Source: NORP240 sp046047495
GTDB lineage: Bacteria; Pseudomonadota; Gammaproteobacteria; Pseudomonadales; Pseudohongiellaceae
DNA: 63,948 nucleotides
Direction: 5' to 3'
NCBI GenBank assembly: GCA_046047495.1
Contig: JBJOHV010000099.1
Span: forward strand, 1 to 63,948
Made by a program: the position numbers and the translations under genes. This document shows positions 44,530-53,996 of this stretch, one piece after another; position 1 is the first letter of the stretch; each line of letters opens with the position of its first letter. The notes below the pieces were generated by a model that was not told the origin of the DNA, searched no databases, and saw nothing but the letters and a program-made list of their open reading frames with translations.

Positions 44530-44601
44530 CGTCAATTCGGCGTCATGGCCCCAGGGCAGGGAAATCACATGTTCGCGCGTGACAAAGGCAAGTAGCGCTC
44601 T

Positions 44602-45564
44602 ATGTATGCTTGCATCGATCTGGGTTCCAACAGTTTCCACCTGTTGATTGCCGAGAAGCGCAAAGGCAAAGTCCTCCTGATCGAACGTTGCAGCGACAAG
44701 GTGCAGATCGGTGAGGGGGTCCAGGTAACCGGTCAGATTTCCCCTGCCGCCTTTGAGCGTGGTCTGCAGAGTCTGCGCCATTTTCAGAGTCTGATCGCCC
44801 TGCATGCCGTCAAGCGTTATTGGGCCCTGGGCACCAACACATTCCGCACCGCCGACAATGCCGACGCATTCATCCAGGCGGCCGCCGACATCGGCATTCA
44901 GATATCCGTCATTTCCGGTGTGCAGGAAGCGGTGCTGATCTATGCCGGCGTGATCTCCGCCCTCCCCACCACCAGCAATAAGCGGCTGGTCATCGACATC
45001 GGTGGCGGCAGTACGGAAGTCATCATCGGCAAGAAGCACAAGCGGCTGATCACCCATTCCCTGCCGGTCGGATGTGTGGCCTGGAGGGATCGTTATTTTT
45101 CATCGAGTGGTCCCTTCGAGGTGCTGGACAAGCGGCTGGATGAGGCCACTGAGGCGGCGCGGAAAATATTCAAAGCCGTGGCACCCGGGGTCAACAAGTA
45201 TGACTGGGTGGAAGCCTATGCATCGTCGGGGACGGCCAAGATGCTGGCTGCCGTTTGTCAGGGTCAGGGATTTGCCACCGGGGAGATTTCCCAGTTGGCA
45301 TTGTCGAGTCTGCGCGACCTGATGGTGCAGGCCATTGCGGAAGGTCAGGAGTTGCCTGGACTCAAGGACAAGCGGCGTGATCTGCTGCTGCCAGGCTGTG
45401 CGGTCATGCTGGGGCTGATGGCCGCCTTCAAGTGCGATGTGATCCGCTTCAGCCCGGCGGCACTGCGGGAAGGCATGTTGGAGTTCATGGTGAAAAACCG
45501 GCAGACCCTGAAGGCGGTCAAACACGACGCCATGCCGAAAGTGAATGTTTCAGCTGGACCGTGA
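44602..45564 (+). CDS. ppx: Ppx/GppA-family exopolyphosphatase, short form
   Basis: An ASKHA-fold phosphatase acting on polyphosphate and/or pppGpp. It has the N-terminal phosphate loop DLGSNSFHLLIAE and the second loop DIGGGSTEVIIG. At 320 residues it has only the two-domain core and lacks the HD-like C-terminal half of E. coli Ppx (513), like the short Ppx/GppA proteins of many bacteria. It lies 140 bp upstream of pstS, in keeping with a phosphate role. Ppx versus GppA activity cannot be told from sequence. Confidence 0.88.
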   Translation: MYACIDLGSNSFHLLIAEKRKGKVLLIERCSDKVQIGEGVQVTGQISPAAFERGLQSLRHFQSLIALHAVKRYWALGTNTFRTADNADAFIQAAADIGIQISVISGVQEAVLIYAGVISALPTTSNKRLVIDIGGGSTEVIIGKKHKRLITHSLPVGCVAWRDRYFSSSGPFEVLDKRLDEATEAARKIFKAVAPGVNKYDWVEAYASSGTAKMLAAVCQGQGFATGEISQLALSSLRDLMVQAIAEGQELPGLKDKRRDLLLPGCAVMLGLMAAFKCDVIRFSPAALREGMLEFMVKNRQTLKAVKHDAMPKVNVSAGP

Positions 45565-45616
45565 CTGCCAATAACGTTATGAAAAATAAATAGATACTCA
45601 CCTGGCGTCCGATGAT

Positions 45617-45650
45617 TTGTCATATTTTTGCAATATGCCAGGGCTATAGT
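45617..45650 (+). promoter_or_regulatory. Pho box and -10 element of pstS
   Basis: Two heptamers TTGTCAT (45617-45623) and TTGCAAT (45628-45634) are separated by four bases, the PhoB direct-repeat layout (consensus CTGTCAT). The first matches at six of seven positions. Ten bases further is TATAGT (45645-45650), a -10 element at the spacing typical of PhoB-dependent promoters, where the box replaces the -35. The pstS ATG is 55 bases downstream. Confidence 0.72.
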
Positions 45651-45704
45651 CTTGGCTATTTTTCGACCGCAATTCACAAGGCAGCGCTTGTGGAGGGATT
45701 TCAA

Positions 45705-46676
45705 ATGACGATGAACGTATTCACAAGGGCCCTGGTGACCAGCTTGATGCTGGGTAGCTGTCTCGCCCATGCCCAGGTCGACCCGTCGCTTCCCGTCTAC
45801 GAGCGGGCCAGCGGAATATCTGGAAACCTTTCCAGCGTGGGCTCCGATACCCTGGCCAATCTGATGACCTTGTGGGCGGAAGAATTCAAGCGGGAATATC
45901 CCAACGTCAATATCCAGGTCCAGGCAGCGGGGTCCTCCACCGCACCGCCTGCGCTTACCGAGCGAACCGCCAATTTCGGCCCCATGAGCCGCGAGATGAA
46001 AGACAATGAGATCGAGGCATTCGAAAGGCGATTCGGCTACAAGCCCACTGCGGTTCCGGTGGCCATCGATGCGTTGGCTGTGTATGTTCACAAGGACAAC
46101 CCCGTCGCCGGGCTGACCCTGGCCCAGGTTGATGCCATATTTTCGAGCACCCTGCGATGTGGTTATTCCCGGCCGATTGAAACCTGGGGCGACCTGGGGC
46201 TTACCGGAGGCTGGGAACGACGTGGTTTTCAGCTGTTCGGTCGGAATTCGGTGTCGGGTACCTATGGTTACTTCAAGGAAGTGGCGCTGTGCGAAGGTGA
46301 CTTCAGAAACAATGTGAATGAGCAGCCCGGGTCCGCATCCGTTGTTCAGTCAGTGAGCACATCCATCAACGGGATTGGTTACTCCGGTGTTGGTTATCGA
46401 ACGTCCAGTGTGAAGTCAGTACCCCTGGCGCGCCGCGAAGGTCAGCAATTTTTTGACGCCACCCCGGAAAACTCGATTGCCGGCAATTACCCGCTGGCTC
46501 GATTCCTCTATGTTTATGTCAACAAGGAACCCAATCGACCGCTGTCACCGCTGGAAAGGGAATTCATCAAGCTGGTCCTGTCACAGTCTGGTCAGAATGT
46601 TGTCTTGAAAGACGGTTACATTCCGTTGCCAGCCCGTGTTGTCGAAGTGACCCTGGAAAATCTGGGCATTGAGTAA
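45705..46676 (+). CDS. pstS: phosphate-binding periplasmic protein PstS
   Basis: High-affinity phosphate receptor of the Pst ABC importer. 323 residues with signal peptide ending AHAQ. The phosphate-site segments SSVGSDTL, AAGSSTAPPAL, FGPMSREM and GRNSVSGTYGYFKE are visible. The start at 45705 has GGAGGGA upstream, while the longer frame to 45612 runs through the Pho box and is rejected. First gene of the pst cluster. Confidence 0.93.
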   Translation: MTMNVFTRALVTSLMLGSCLAHAQVDPSLPVYERASGISGNLSSVGSDTLANLMTLWAEEFKREYPNVNIQVQAAGSSTAPPALTERTANFGPMSREMKDNEIEAFERRFGYKPTAVPVAIDALAVYVHKDNPVAGLTLAQVDAIFSSTLRCGYSRPIETWGDLGLTGGWERRGFQLFGRNSVSGTYGYFKEVALCEGDFRNNVNEQPGSASVVQSVSTSINGIGYSGVGYRTSSVKSVPLARREGQQFFDATPENSIAGNYPLARFLYVYVNKEPNRPLSPLEREFIKLVLSQSGQNVVLKDGYIPLPARVVEVTLENLGIE

Positions 46677-46747
46677 TTCTGCAGCATTTGGCATTAATCA
46701 GTCGGCGATGCCGCTGACTCACTGCCCCTGATATCAAGAAAAATTTC

Positions 46748-49087
46748 ATGAACACGCCCGCCAGCCCACCCACAGGTGGTATCAGTCACTCTGCCGTTGC
46801 CGCATCCGACACCCAGAGAGCGTTGTATGATCCGGCCACCAAGGCCCGGCGTCGGCTGCGTCACTTCTATGATCGCGCCGCCGAATTTCTGATCGCAACG
46901 GGCGGAGTGGGAGTCATCATTGCGGTACTGCTGATCTTTGTGTACCTGCTGTATGAAGTATTGCCCTTGTTCCAGTCGGCCAGGGTTACCAAGCTGGGTG
47001 AGTTCCAGCTGGAGCAGGATACCGGCACAGAGGTGTTGCATCTTGCCATCGAGGAGCAGTCAGAGATCGGCATGCAGCTCGGCAACAATGGGCAACTGGT
47101 ATTTTTCCGTATCTCCGACGGCAGCCCGGTGGATACATTGCCGATAGCCATACCGGCAGGAGACTCCATCACCAGCTTCGCTCTCAACTCTGAGGAAAGT
47201 GGCGTTTTCGGGGTCGGCTTGAGCAGCGGCAAGGTGATGCTTGCCCAGTACAGTTATGCCAGCCGCTTTGACCAGGACGGTGTGCGAAGCATACTGCCAA
47301 CCCTCAGCTATCCATACGGGGAAATACCATTCGAGCTGTTCGAACAACAGTCAGTGGACAATCTCGCGATCCGTCAGCGGGGCGATATCCTGCTGGTGGC
47401 TGCCAGTAACGCTCAGGGGCAGACGGAACTATTGCGCATAGAAGAGGAGCGCAATCTGTTTTCCGCGTTCAACGCTGCCGGGACCGCGCAGGAATTTGAC
47501 ATCAGCAGGGCCTCCCTGTCCGTGCAGGTGTTGAACATCAATGACACCTTCATCGACATGGACCAGCGCTGGCTCTACTTTGTCACCGATCTGGGGCGGC
47601 TGTCGCTGGTGGATATTCGTCCCGCGCTGGCCGGCCAGGCCAGCAGCATAGAAACCGAAGTCATCGTGGTGGATGGCGATGCGCGACCGACGGAGATAGA
47701 TTTTCTGCTGGGGGGCATCTCCCTGATGGTTGCCGATGATACGGGTACCGTCACCCAATGGTTTCTCACTAACGTCGATGGCAATGTTCGACTGGAACCG
47801 GTGCGAAATTTTCGCAGCGATGACTATCCCATCGTGGACATGACACCGGAGCAGCGTCGCAAGAATTTCGTCACGGTGGATGCAGCCGGCTACGTCGGAA
47901 TCTTCAATTCCACCGCCCATCGCCAGGTGCTTCACGAACAACTGGTGGAGGGCACTCCAGTGGCGATTGCCATTTCACCCCGTGGTGACACTTTGTTGAC
48001 TGAAACAGAATCCGGGTTGGTGACAGTCTGGGACGTACACAATGAACATCCCGAAGTCTCCTGGTCCGCCTTGTGGGGGAAGGTCTGGTACGAGAACTAT
48101 CCCGAGCCTGACTACATCTGGCAATCCTCCGCAGCAACCAATGATTTCGAGCCCAAATACAGCCTGACACCCCTGGCATTCGGGACCCTTAAAGCCGCGT
48201 TCTATGCCATGCTGCTTGCCACCCCTCTGGCCATCTGTGGTGCCATCTTCACCGGGTATTTCATGGTTCCGGTGATGCGCCGGCAGGTCAAGCCGCTGGT
48301 TGAACTGATGGCAGCCCTGCCCACGGTGGTATTGGGATTCCTCGCCGGGCTGTGGCTGGCTCCCTTTGTGGAAACCAATTTGCTGGGGGTATTCAGTCTC
48401 CTGATCGTGCTGCCGCTGTGTATTCTGGCGGCGAGCTTTGTCTGGATGCAATTGCCGGACCGCTTGCGGCACTTGGTTCCGGATGGCTGGGAGGCTGCAA
48501 TCCTGATTCCGGTGATCATCGTCTGCACCTGGCTTTCCTTCGCCATGAGTACCCAGATCGAGAGCTGGTTTTTTGGCGGCGACCTGCGGAGTTTCCTCAC
48601 TGAAGTGCTGGGCATCACCTATGACCAGCGCAATGCACTGATTGTCGGACTCGCCATGGGATTCGCCGTAATCCCGACCATTTTCTCCATCGCTGAGGAT
48701 GCCATCTTTACGGTGCCCAAACAGCTGACCTATGGATCACTCGCCCTCGGCGCCACGCCCTGGCAGAGTCTCTACCGTGTCGTGCTGCCGACGGCCAGTC
48801 CCGGCATCTTTTCCGCGGTGATGATCGGCTTTGGACGGGCAGTCGGTGAAACCATGATCGTGTTGATGGCGACCGGCAATACTCCCATCATGGACATCAA
48901 TATCTTCGAAGGCATGCGTACCCTGGCGGCCAATATCGCCGTGGAAGTGCCCGAATCCGAGGTTAACAGCACCCATTACCGCATCCTGTTTCTGGCCGCG
49001 TTGGTTCTGTTCCTATTCACTTTTGTGTTCAATACCGTGGCAGAAATCATCAGGCAGAGCCTGCGCAAAAAGTACAGCACCATATGA
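46748..49087 (+). CDS. pstC: phosphate ABC transporter permease PstC, long form with periplasmic domain
   Basis: A 779-residue permease, against about 320 for E. coli PstC. A first helix (about 46-70) is followed by nearly 400 residues of beta-rich sequence outside the membrane (about 72-465), with repeats suggestive of a WD/propeller fold (ISPRGDTLLTETESGLVTVWD). Then come the standard six-helix PstC domain and the EAA loop GSLALGATPWQSLYRVVLP near 663. The 3' end overlaps pstA by 4 bp (ATGA). Long PstC proteins are known in Pseudomonas and Vibrio relatives, but the extra domain has no agreed function. Confidence 0.9.
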   Translation: MNTPASPPTGGISHSAVAASDTQRALYDPATKARRRLRHFYDRAAEFLIATGGVGVIIAVLLIFVYLLYEVLPLFQSARVTKLGEFQLEQDTGTEVLHLAIEEQSEIGMQLGNNGQLVFFRISDGSPVDTLPIAIPAGDSITSFALNSEESGVFGVGLSSGKVMLAQYSYASRFDQDGVRSILPTLSYPYGEIPFELFEQQSVDNLAIRQRGDILLVAASNAQGQTELLRIEEERNLFSAFNAAGTAQEFDISRASLSVQVLNINDTFIDMDQRWLYFVTDLGRLSLVDIRPALAGQASSIETEVIVVDGDARPTEIDFLLGGISLMVADDTGTVTQWFLTNVDGNVRLEPVRNFRSDDYPIVDMTPEQRRKNFVTVDAAGYVGIFNSTAHRQVLHEQLVEGTPVAIAISPRGDTLLTETESGLVTVWDVHNEHPEVSWSALWGKVWYENYPEPDYIWQSSAATNDFEPKYSLTPLAFGTLKAAFYAMLLATPLAICGAIFTGYFMVPVMRRQVKPLVELMAALPTVVLGFLAGLWLAPFVETNLLGVFSLLIVLPLCILAASFVWMQLPDRLRHLVPDGWEAAILIPVIIVCTWLSFAMSTQIESWFFGGDLRSFLTEVLGITYDQRNALIVGLAMGFAVIPTIFSIAEDAIFTVPKQLTYGSLALGATPWQSLYRVVLPTASPGIFSAVMIGFGRAVGETMIVLMATGNTPIMDINIFEGMRTLAANIAVEVPESEVNSTHYRILFLAALVLFLFTFVFNTVAEIIRQSLRKKYSTI

Positions 49088-50769
49088 AGAAGAAACTCAA
49101 AAAGTGGTTTGACGATGGCACTCCCTGGATCTGGGCCAATGCCGGTGCCGTGGCCATCAGTATCGTTATGGTGGTGGGATTGCTGGGTCTGCTGGCGGTG
49201 CGTGGACTTGCTTATTTCTGGCCGGCGGACGTGATGCAGGCCGTGTACTCGCCGCCGGTTTCTTCAGGCACACCTGTGGAAATGGCCATTCTCGGTGAAA
49301 TCGTCCAGAGCGAGCGGGTGTCGGCGGCGCAGATCGCGTCATCCGGTATTCCAGTCGATGAATCGCAGGTTCTGTACACACGCAGTCTCATCAAGCGGGG
49401 CAATCGAGATATCACCGGCAGTGACTTCTCGTGGATTCTCAACGACTATCTATTCCGACAGGATTTCCCCGAGGATGTGGTGGTTCTGGAGCGCAGGGAG
49501 TGGGGCAATTTCTACGGCTTTCTGCAGGAAATTCGGGAAGAGGACACGGTGGTTGCCAGCGGTTCTGACCCGCAGCAACTATGGCAGGAATTTACCACAA
49601 GGCTGGAACGCGTGTTGGAAATACACGACGCCATCTACGATGTCGAGAAAGATGACATCGGTAGTATCAACTATGCGGTGGAGCGGCTTCGCCTGGACCA
49701 ACGCCGCCTGGAGTTGTCAGACTCCACATCACCGGCAGTGCTGGCTGACCTGGACAGCAGGCGGCTCGGGCTCGATGCCGAGTACGAAGTTCTGCAGGCG
49801 CGGCTGGCAGAACTTTATACGACCATCAATCGTGACACGGCATTGTTCACGACCGCCGATGGCCAGCAGATCGAGGTGGAGCTGGCCGATGTGGTCAGAG
49901 CCTATCGCCCCAACACAATGAATTATTTCAACAAGATGGTGGTTTATCTGCAGAAGCTGGGGGAATTCCTGACGGACGAGCCGCGGGAGGCCAATACCGA
50001 AGGTGGAATTTATCCCGCCATTTTCGGCACGGTCATGATGGTGTTATTGATGTCAGTGTTTGTTACCCCGTTCGGCGTGGTGGCTGCAGTCTATCTGCGC
50101 GAGTACGCAAGACAGGGTCTGTTGACTCGCATTATCCGCATTGCCGTCAATAACCTGGCCGGGGTACCCTCTATCGTGTATGGCGTGTTTGGCCTGGGTT
50201 TCTTCATCTATTTCATTGGTGCAGAAGTGGACCAGGCCTTTTATCCGGAAGCACTGCCTGCCCCCACGTTCGGCACGCCGGGCCTGTTATGGGCGTCGCT
50301 TACCCTGGCCCTGCTGACAGTTCCCGTGGTGATTGTTGCCACGGAGGAAGGACTGGCGCGGATACCCCGCAGTGTGCGTGAAGGTTCCCTGGCCCTGGGT
50401 GCCACCAAATTCGAAACCCTCTGGCGTGTGGTATTGCCCATGGCCAGCCCGGCGATGATGACAGGATTGATTCTGGCAGTGGCCCGGGCAGCTGGTGAAG
50501 TGGCGCCTTTGATGCTTGTGGGCGTGGTCAAGCTGGCACCTTCGCTGCCTTTGGACGGCAATTACCCCTACCTGCATCTGGATCAGAAGTTCATGCATCT
50601 GGGGTTCCACATTTATGATGTGGGCTTCCAGAGCCCCAATGTCGAGGCTGCACGCCCGTTGGTGTATGCAACAGCACTGCTGCTTGTAATCGTCATTGCT
50701 GTCCTGAACCTGACCGCAGTGGCAATTCGCAACAGCTTGCGTGAAAGATACAAGGCGCTGGACGTATAG
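49084..50769 (+). CDS. pstA: phosphate ABC transporter permease PstA, long form
   Basis: A 561-residue permease, about twice E. coli PstA (296). After the first helix (about 17-42) a soluble region of some 260 residues carries a likely coiled coil (about 180-240, rich in LRLDQRRLEL-type heptads). The permease core follows from about 307 with EAA loop GSLALGATKFETLWRVVLP near 436. The matching enlargement of PstC suggests the two periplasmic parts contact each other or PstS. It begins within the pstC stop codon. Confidence 0.9.
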   Translation: MKKKLKKWFDDGTPWIWANAGAVAISIVMVVGLLGLLAVRGLAYFWPADVMQAVYSPPVSSGTPVEMAILGEIVQSERVSAAQIASSGIPVDESQVLYTRSLIKRGNRDITGSDFSWILNDYLFRQDFPEDVVVLERREWGNFYGFLQEIREEDTVVASGSDPQQLWQEFTTRLERVLEIHDAIYDVEKDDIGSINYAVERLRLDQRRLELSDSTSPAVLADLDSRRLGLDAEYEVLQARLAELYTTINRDTALFTTADGQQIEVELADVVRAYRPNTMNYFNKMVVYLQKLGEFLTDEPREANTEGGIYPAIFGTVMMVLLMSVFVTPFGVVAAVYLREYARQGLLTRIIRIAVNNLAGVPSIVYGVFGLGFFIYFIGAEVDQAFYPEALPAPTFGTPGLLWASLTLALLTVPVVIVATEEGLARIPRSVREGSLALGATKFETLWRVVLPMASPAMMTGLILAVARAAGEVAPLMLVGVVKLAPSLPLDGNYPYLHLDQKFMHLGFHIYDVGFQSPNVEAARPLVYATALLLVIVIAVLNLTAVAIRNSLRERYKALDV

Positions 50770-50806
50770 CGCTATTCAATTGATCATAGAATTCAGGCAG
50801 TCTCCA

Positions 50807-51670
50807 ATGAACGAACAGGAATCCATGCAGCAAGATGCCATTACCGCTAGACTGAAAGGCCTGGACACCAGTCGCTCGCTTTCACGAGGTGATGATGCAA
50901 CCCGGACGGCGCTGGAAACCTGTCTGGAGGTGGAAAACCTCAATCTCTTCTATGCCCAGAACAAGCAGGCATTGACCAACATCACCCTGTCCATACCAAA
51001 ACAGCATGTCACGGCCTTCATCGGCCCCAGCGGTTGTGGAAAATCCACCCTGTTGCGCTGTTTCAATCGCATGAACGACCTCATCGACGATTGCGTCATC
51101 AAGGGGGCGATCCGCTTGCATGGCACGGATATCTACCAGAAGTCCGTGGATGTGGCGGATTTGCGACGCCGGGTGGGCATGGTGTTCCAGAAACCCAACC
51201 CGTTTCCCAAGACGGTATATGAAAACGTGGCCTATGGGCTGCGCATCCAGGGTATCAATAGGAAGCGGGTTCTGGACGAAGTGGTGGAAAAATCCCTGCG
51301 CGGTGCGGCCCTGTGGGAAGAGATAAAGGACAGGCTCAACGAGAGCGCCCTTGGACTGTCGGGTGGTCAACAACAGCGACTGGTAATTGCCCGTACGATC
51401 GCGGTAGAGCCGGAAGTGCTGCTGCTGGACGAGCCCGCGTCCGCTCTGGACCCCATATCAACCCTGAAAATCGAAGAGTTGATCAACGAACTGAAAAAGA
51501 AGTACACCATCGTTATCGTAACTCACAATATGCAACAGGCCGCCAGGGTGTCAGACTTCACAGCATTCATGTATCTTGGCAATATGGTTGAGTTTGATAC
51601 TACAGACAATATCTTTACCAACCCAACTGATAAAAAGACAGAAGACTACATCACCGGGCGGTATGGATAG
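50807..51670 (+). CDS. pstB: phosphate ABC transporter ATPase PstB
   Basis: Cytoplasmic ATPase of the Pst importer. Walker A GPSGCGKST, PstB-typical QKPNPFPKTVYENVAYGLR (Q-loop region), signature LSGGQQQR and Walker B LLLDEPASALDP are all present. From ATG 50807 it has 287 residues, with about 30 extra N-terminal residues relative to E. coli PstB (257). An upstream in-frame start at 50741 overlaps pstA and is not supported. Confidence 0.96.
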   Translation: MNEQESMQQDAITARLKGLDTSRSLSRGDDATRTALETCLEVENLNLFYAQNKQALTNITLSIPKQHVTAFIGPSGCGKSTLLRCFNRMNDLIDDCVIKGAIRLHGTDIYQKSVDVADLRRRVGMVFQKPNPFPKTVYENVAYGLRIQGINRKRVLDEVVEKSLRGAALWEEIKDRLNESALGLSGGQQQRLVIARTIAVEPEVLLLDEPASALDPISTLKIEELINELKKKYTIVIVTHNMQQAARVSDFTAFMYLGNMVEFDTTDNIFTNPTDKKTEDYITGRYG

Positions 51671-51736
51671 CCGTCAATGGCTCGCAGTAGAACCTAATTC
51701 CCGGTAATCATCGTTGCTCGTCATTCAGGCAAACCT

Positions 51737-52480
51737 ATGAATCAACACGTTGAGCATCACACTCATCATATATCTCAACAGTTCAATATCGAACTGGAAG
51801 AAGTCAAGAACCATATGCTTGAAATGGGTGGTATGGTAGAGAAGCAGCTGAATGATGCTCTGGATGCCATCATGCAGGCGGACAGCGGCATGGCGCAAAT
51901 CGTGCGCCAGGAAGACGACGAAATCAACGCCATGGAAGTTTCCATCGATGAGGATTGCAGCAGGATCCTGGCCAGGCGGCAGCCCGCTGCCAGCGATTTG
52001 CGACTGGTTCTGGCCGTGATCAAGGCGATCCGGGACCTGGAACGCATTGGTGACGAGTCATCCAAGATTGCCAAGATGGCCATAAAGCTCAGCGAGGAGG
52101 GCGAGTCACCGCGGGGCTATGTGGAAGTCAGGCACATCGGCGAGCGGGTGTCCAAGATGGTTCACATGGCACTGGACTCCTTTGCCCGCTACGATATCGA
52201 GTCGGCGCTGGCAGTGACCCGCGAAGATGAGAATGTGGATGAGGAATACGGCAGTGCGATGCGCGAGATGGTGACCTTCATGATGGAGGACCCGCATACC
52301 ATTACGAGAGTGCTGAACATCATGTGGGCCCTGCGTGCATTGGAACGTATCGGCGACCATGCCAAGAATATTGCCGAGCACGTCATCTACCTGGTTAAAG
52401 GCACCGATGTGCGCCACAAGGGGTCCCGCAAGGCTGGCAAAGCTTCTGAAGAGAAAGAACAGGAGGAAGAGGAAGAGTAA
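51737..52480 (+). CDS. phoU: phosphate signalling regulator PhoU
   Basis: An all-helical protein made of two three-helix repeats, each with a metal-binding acidic motif (DDEINAMEVSIDEDC; DEEYGSAMREM; RIGDHAKNIAEH). It links Pst activity to PhoR, keeping it off when phosphate is ample. 247 residues, with an unusually charged Lys/Glu-rich tail after about 225. Last gene of the pst cluster; convergent with phoR across 70 bp that contains a palindrome (AGCCCGGGCT) but no T tract. Confidence 0.95.
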   Translation: MNQHVEHHTHHISQQFNIELEEVKNHMLEMGGMVEKQLNDALDAIMQADSGMAQIVRQEDDEINAMEVSIDEDCSRILARRQPAASDLRLVLAVIKAIRDLERIGDESSKIAKMAIKLSEEGESPRGYVEVRHIGERVSKMVHMALDSFARYDIESALAVTREDENVDEEYGSAMREMVTFMMEDPHTITRVLNIMWALRALERIGDHAKNIAEHVIYLVKGTDVRHKGSRKAGKASEEKEQEEEEE

Positions 52481-52550
52481 ACACCACAGGCTGGAGACGA
52501 TCAGAGCCCGGGCTGATAACCCGCACCCTGGCAGTACTGATCCGCCGCCT

Positions 52551-53885
52551 TCAGCCTCCGCCTGCCACCTGCTGCAGATCCTTTGCCCAGGTTACCCGGT
52601 TGATCGGAAATATACAGGTGAAGCAACTGCCTTTGCCAGGCTGACTGGCAATGTCCAGTGTGGCGCCATGTCGCACCAGGACATGCTTGACAATGGCCAG
52701 ACCGAGGCCGGTACCACCCGTGGAGCTTGCCCGACTCACATCAACCCGGTAGAACCGTTCGGTTAACCTCGGGATGTGATGCTCCTCGATGCCGATGCCA
52801 TTGTCGGATACGGATATCCTGAGTGCATTGCTATCCACGGCCACTTCAATGACGATCCTGCCGCCGGCCGGTGTGTACTTGGCAGCATTGAAGACCAGGT
52901 TGGACACCGCACTGTAAAGTTCACTGCGATCGGCACGCAGTAACATCCCCTGCTCGCAAGCCACACTGATGTCATGCCCCTTGTCGGCGAAAAGCTGCAA
53001 AGAATCACTGCGCACTTCAAGCAGAAGCTGTCGCACGTCGATGGCCGTCTGTTGCCGGGTGATGGCCTTGGTCTCCAGGCGCGACAACATCAGCAGGTCC
53101 CGTACGATATTCTCCATGCGCCGTGACTGCTGTTGCATTTGCTGCAAGGGTTTGCGCCATCGCGGTTCGATACTGTCGATATTTTCCAGCAGTGTTTCCA
53201 GATAGCCGCTGATGACAGTTATGGGTGTGCGCAGTTCGTGGGATACATTGGCAACAAAATCCTTTCGCATCAACTCCAGACGATGAATCTGGGTGATGTC
53301 GCGAACCACGATGAGTTTTTCCCGTTCGCCGAACAGGGTGATCTGGAATTCCAAAACGATGTTATTGTCACGCGGCGAATTGATGGTGAGGGGTTCGGAA
53401 AATTTTTCCTTGTAAAAGTAGTCGGAAAATCTCGGATCGCGTATCAGGTTGGTTGCCGGCTGATGTTTGTCCTGCGGATAACGCAGCCCGAGCAGGTCGC
53501 CGCCGGCCTTGTTCCACCAGTCGAGATTGCCTTGCTTGTCAATGAGGATGACAGCCATCTCGAGGGCGGCCGATGACTCCTGGGCCTTGTCCAGAATGGA
53601 CTGCAGATACTCCGAAGCGCGCCGTTCCCGTTGCTGCAACCGGTAAATGCCATCGAAGATGTCTCCCCAGAATCCCTTGCTTTCGGGAGGCGGTGTGTTG
53701 CTTTCCTCCGCCAGGTGCGACAGCCAGAGGTACAGTCTGCGCACCTGATAGATGGCGTTGGCAAAATAGGCAGTCAGTGTTACCAGCAGAAAGAGTAACA
53801 ACTGGTCAAACACCAGACCCAGAACGATCGCTGCCGCCAGAACAAACAGGACACGGTGCAGTTCTTTTCGCCAGTTTTGTAACAA
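52551..53885 (-). CDS. phoR: phosphate regulon sensor kinase PhoR
   Basis: A 444-residue membrane kinase with two N-terminal helices (about 12-45), a PAS-like domain (about 90-190) and HisKA with NVSHELRTPITVISG. The HATPase ends in DNGIGIEEHHIPRLTERFYR and GGTGLGLAIVKH. There is no large periplasmic sensor, as in E. coli PhoR, which senses through PstSCAB-PhoU. The start is TTG at 53885 with AAGGA eight bases upstream. It lies downstream of phoB on the same strand, 111 bp away. Confidence 0.95.
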   Translation of the reverse strand: MLQNWRKELHRVLFVLAAAIVLGLVFDQLLLFLLVTLTAYFANAIYQVRRLYLWLSHLAEESNTPPPESKGFWGDIFDGIYRLQQRERRASEYLQSILDKAQESSAALEMAVILIDKQGNLDWWNKAGGDLLGLRYPQDKHQPATNLIRDPRFSDYFYKEKFSEPLTINSPRDNNIVLEFQITLFGEREKLIVVRDITQIHRLELMRKDFVANVSHELRTPITVISGYLETLLENIDSIEPRWRKPLQQMQQQSRRMENIVRDLLMLSRLETKAITRQQTAIDVRQLLLEVRSDSLQLFADKGHDISVACEQGMLLRADRSELYSAVSNLVFNAAKYTPAGGRIVIEVAVDSNALRISVSDNGIGIEEHHIPRLTERFYRVDVSRASSTGGTGLGLAIVKHVLVRHGATLDIASQPGKGSCFTCIFPINRVTWAKDLQQVAGGG

Positions 53886-53996
53886 CGCTTATTCCTTGAG
53901 CCGGACGTGCAGGGCACTATAGCCAATCTGCTGTGTAAAATAAATGTCAGTCAGGCAGGTGCGATCGTCCTGCTCAAGGGAAGCGTCTGCAGTGAT

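Noticed and set aside
45612..45704. Upstream start for PstS
   Set aside because: The region holds the Pho box and -10 element, and GGAGGGA marks ATG 45705.
52507..52530. Palindrome between phoU and phoR as bidirectional terminator
   Set aside because: The stem is short and lacks T or A tracts on either side; left only as a note under phoU.
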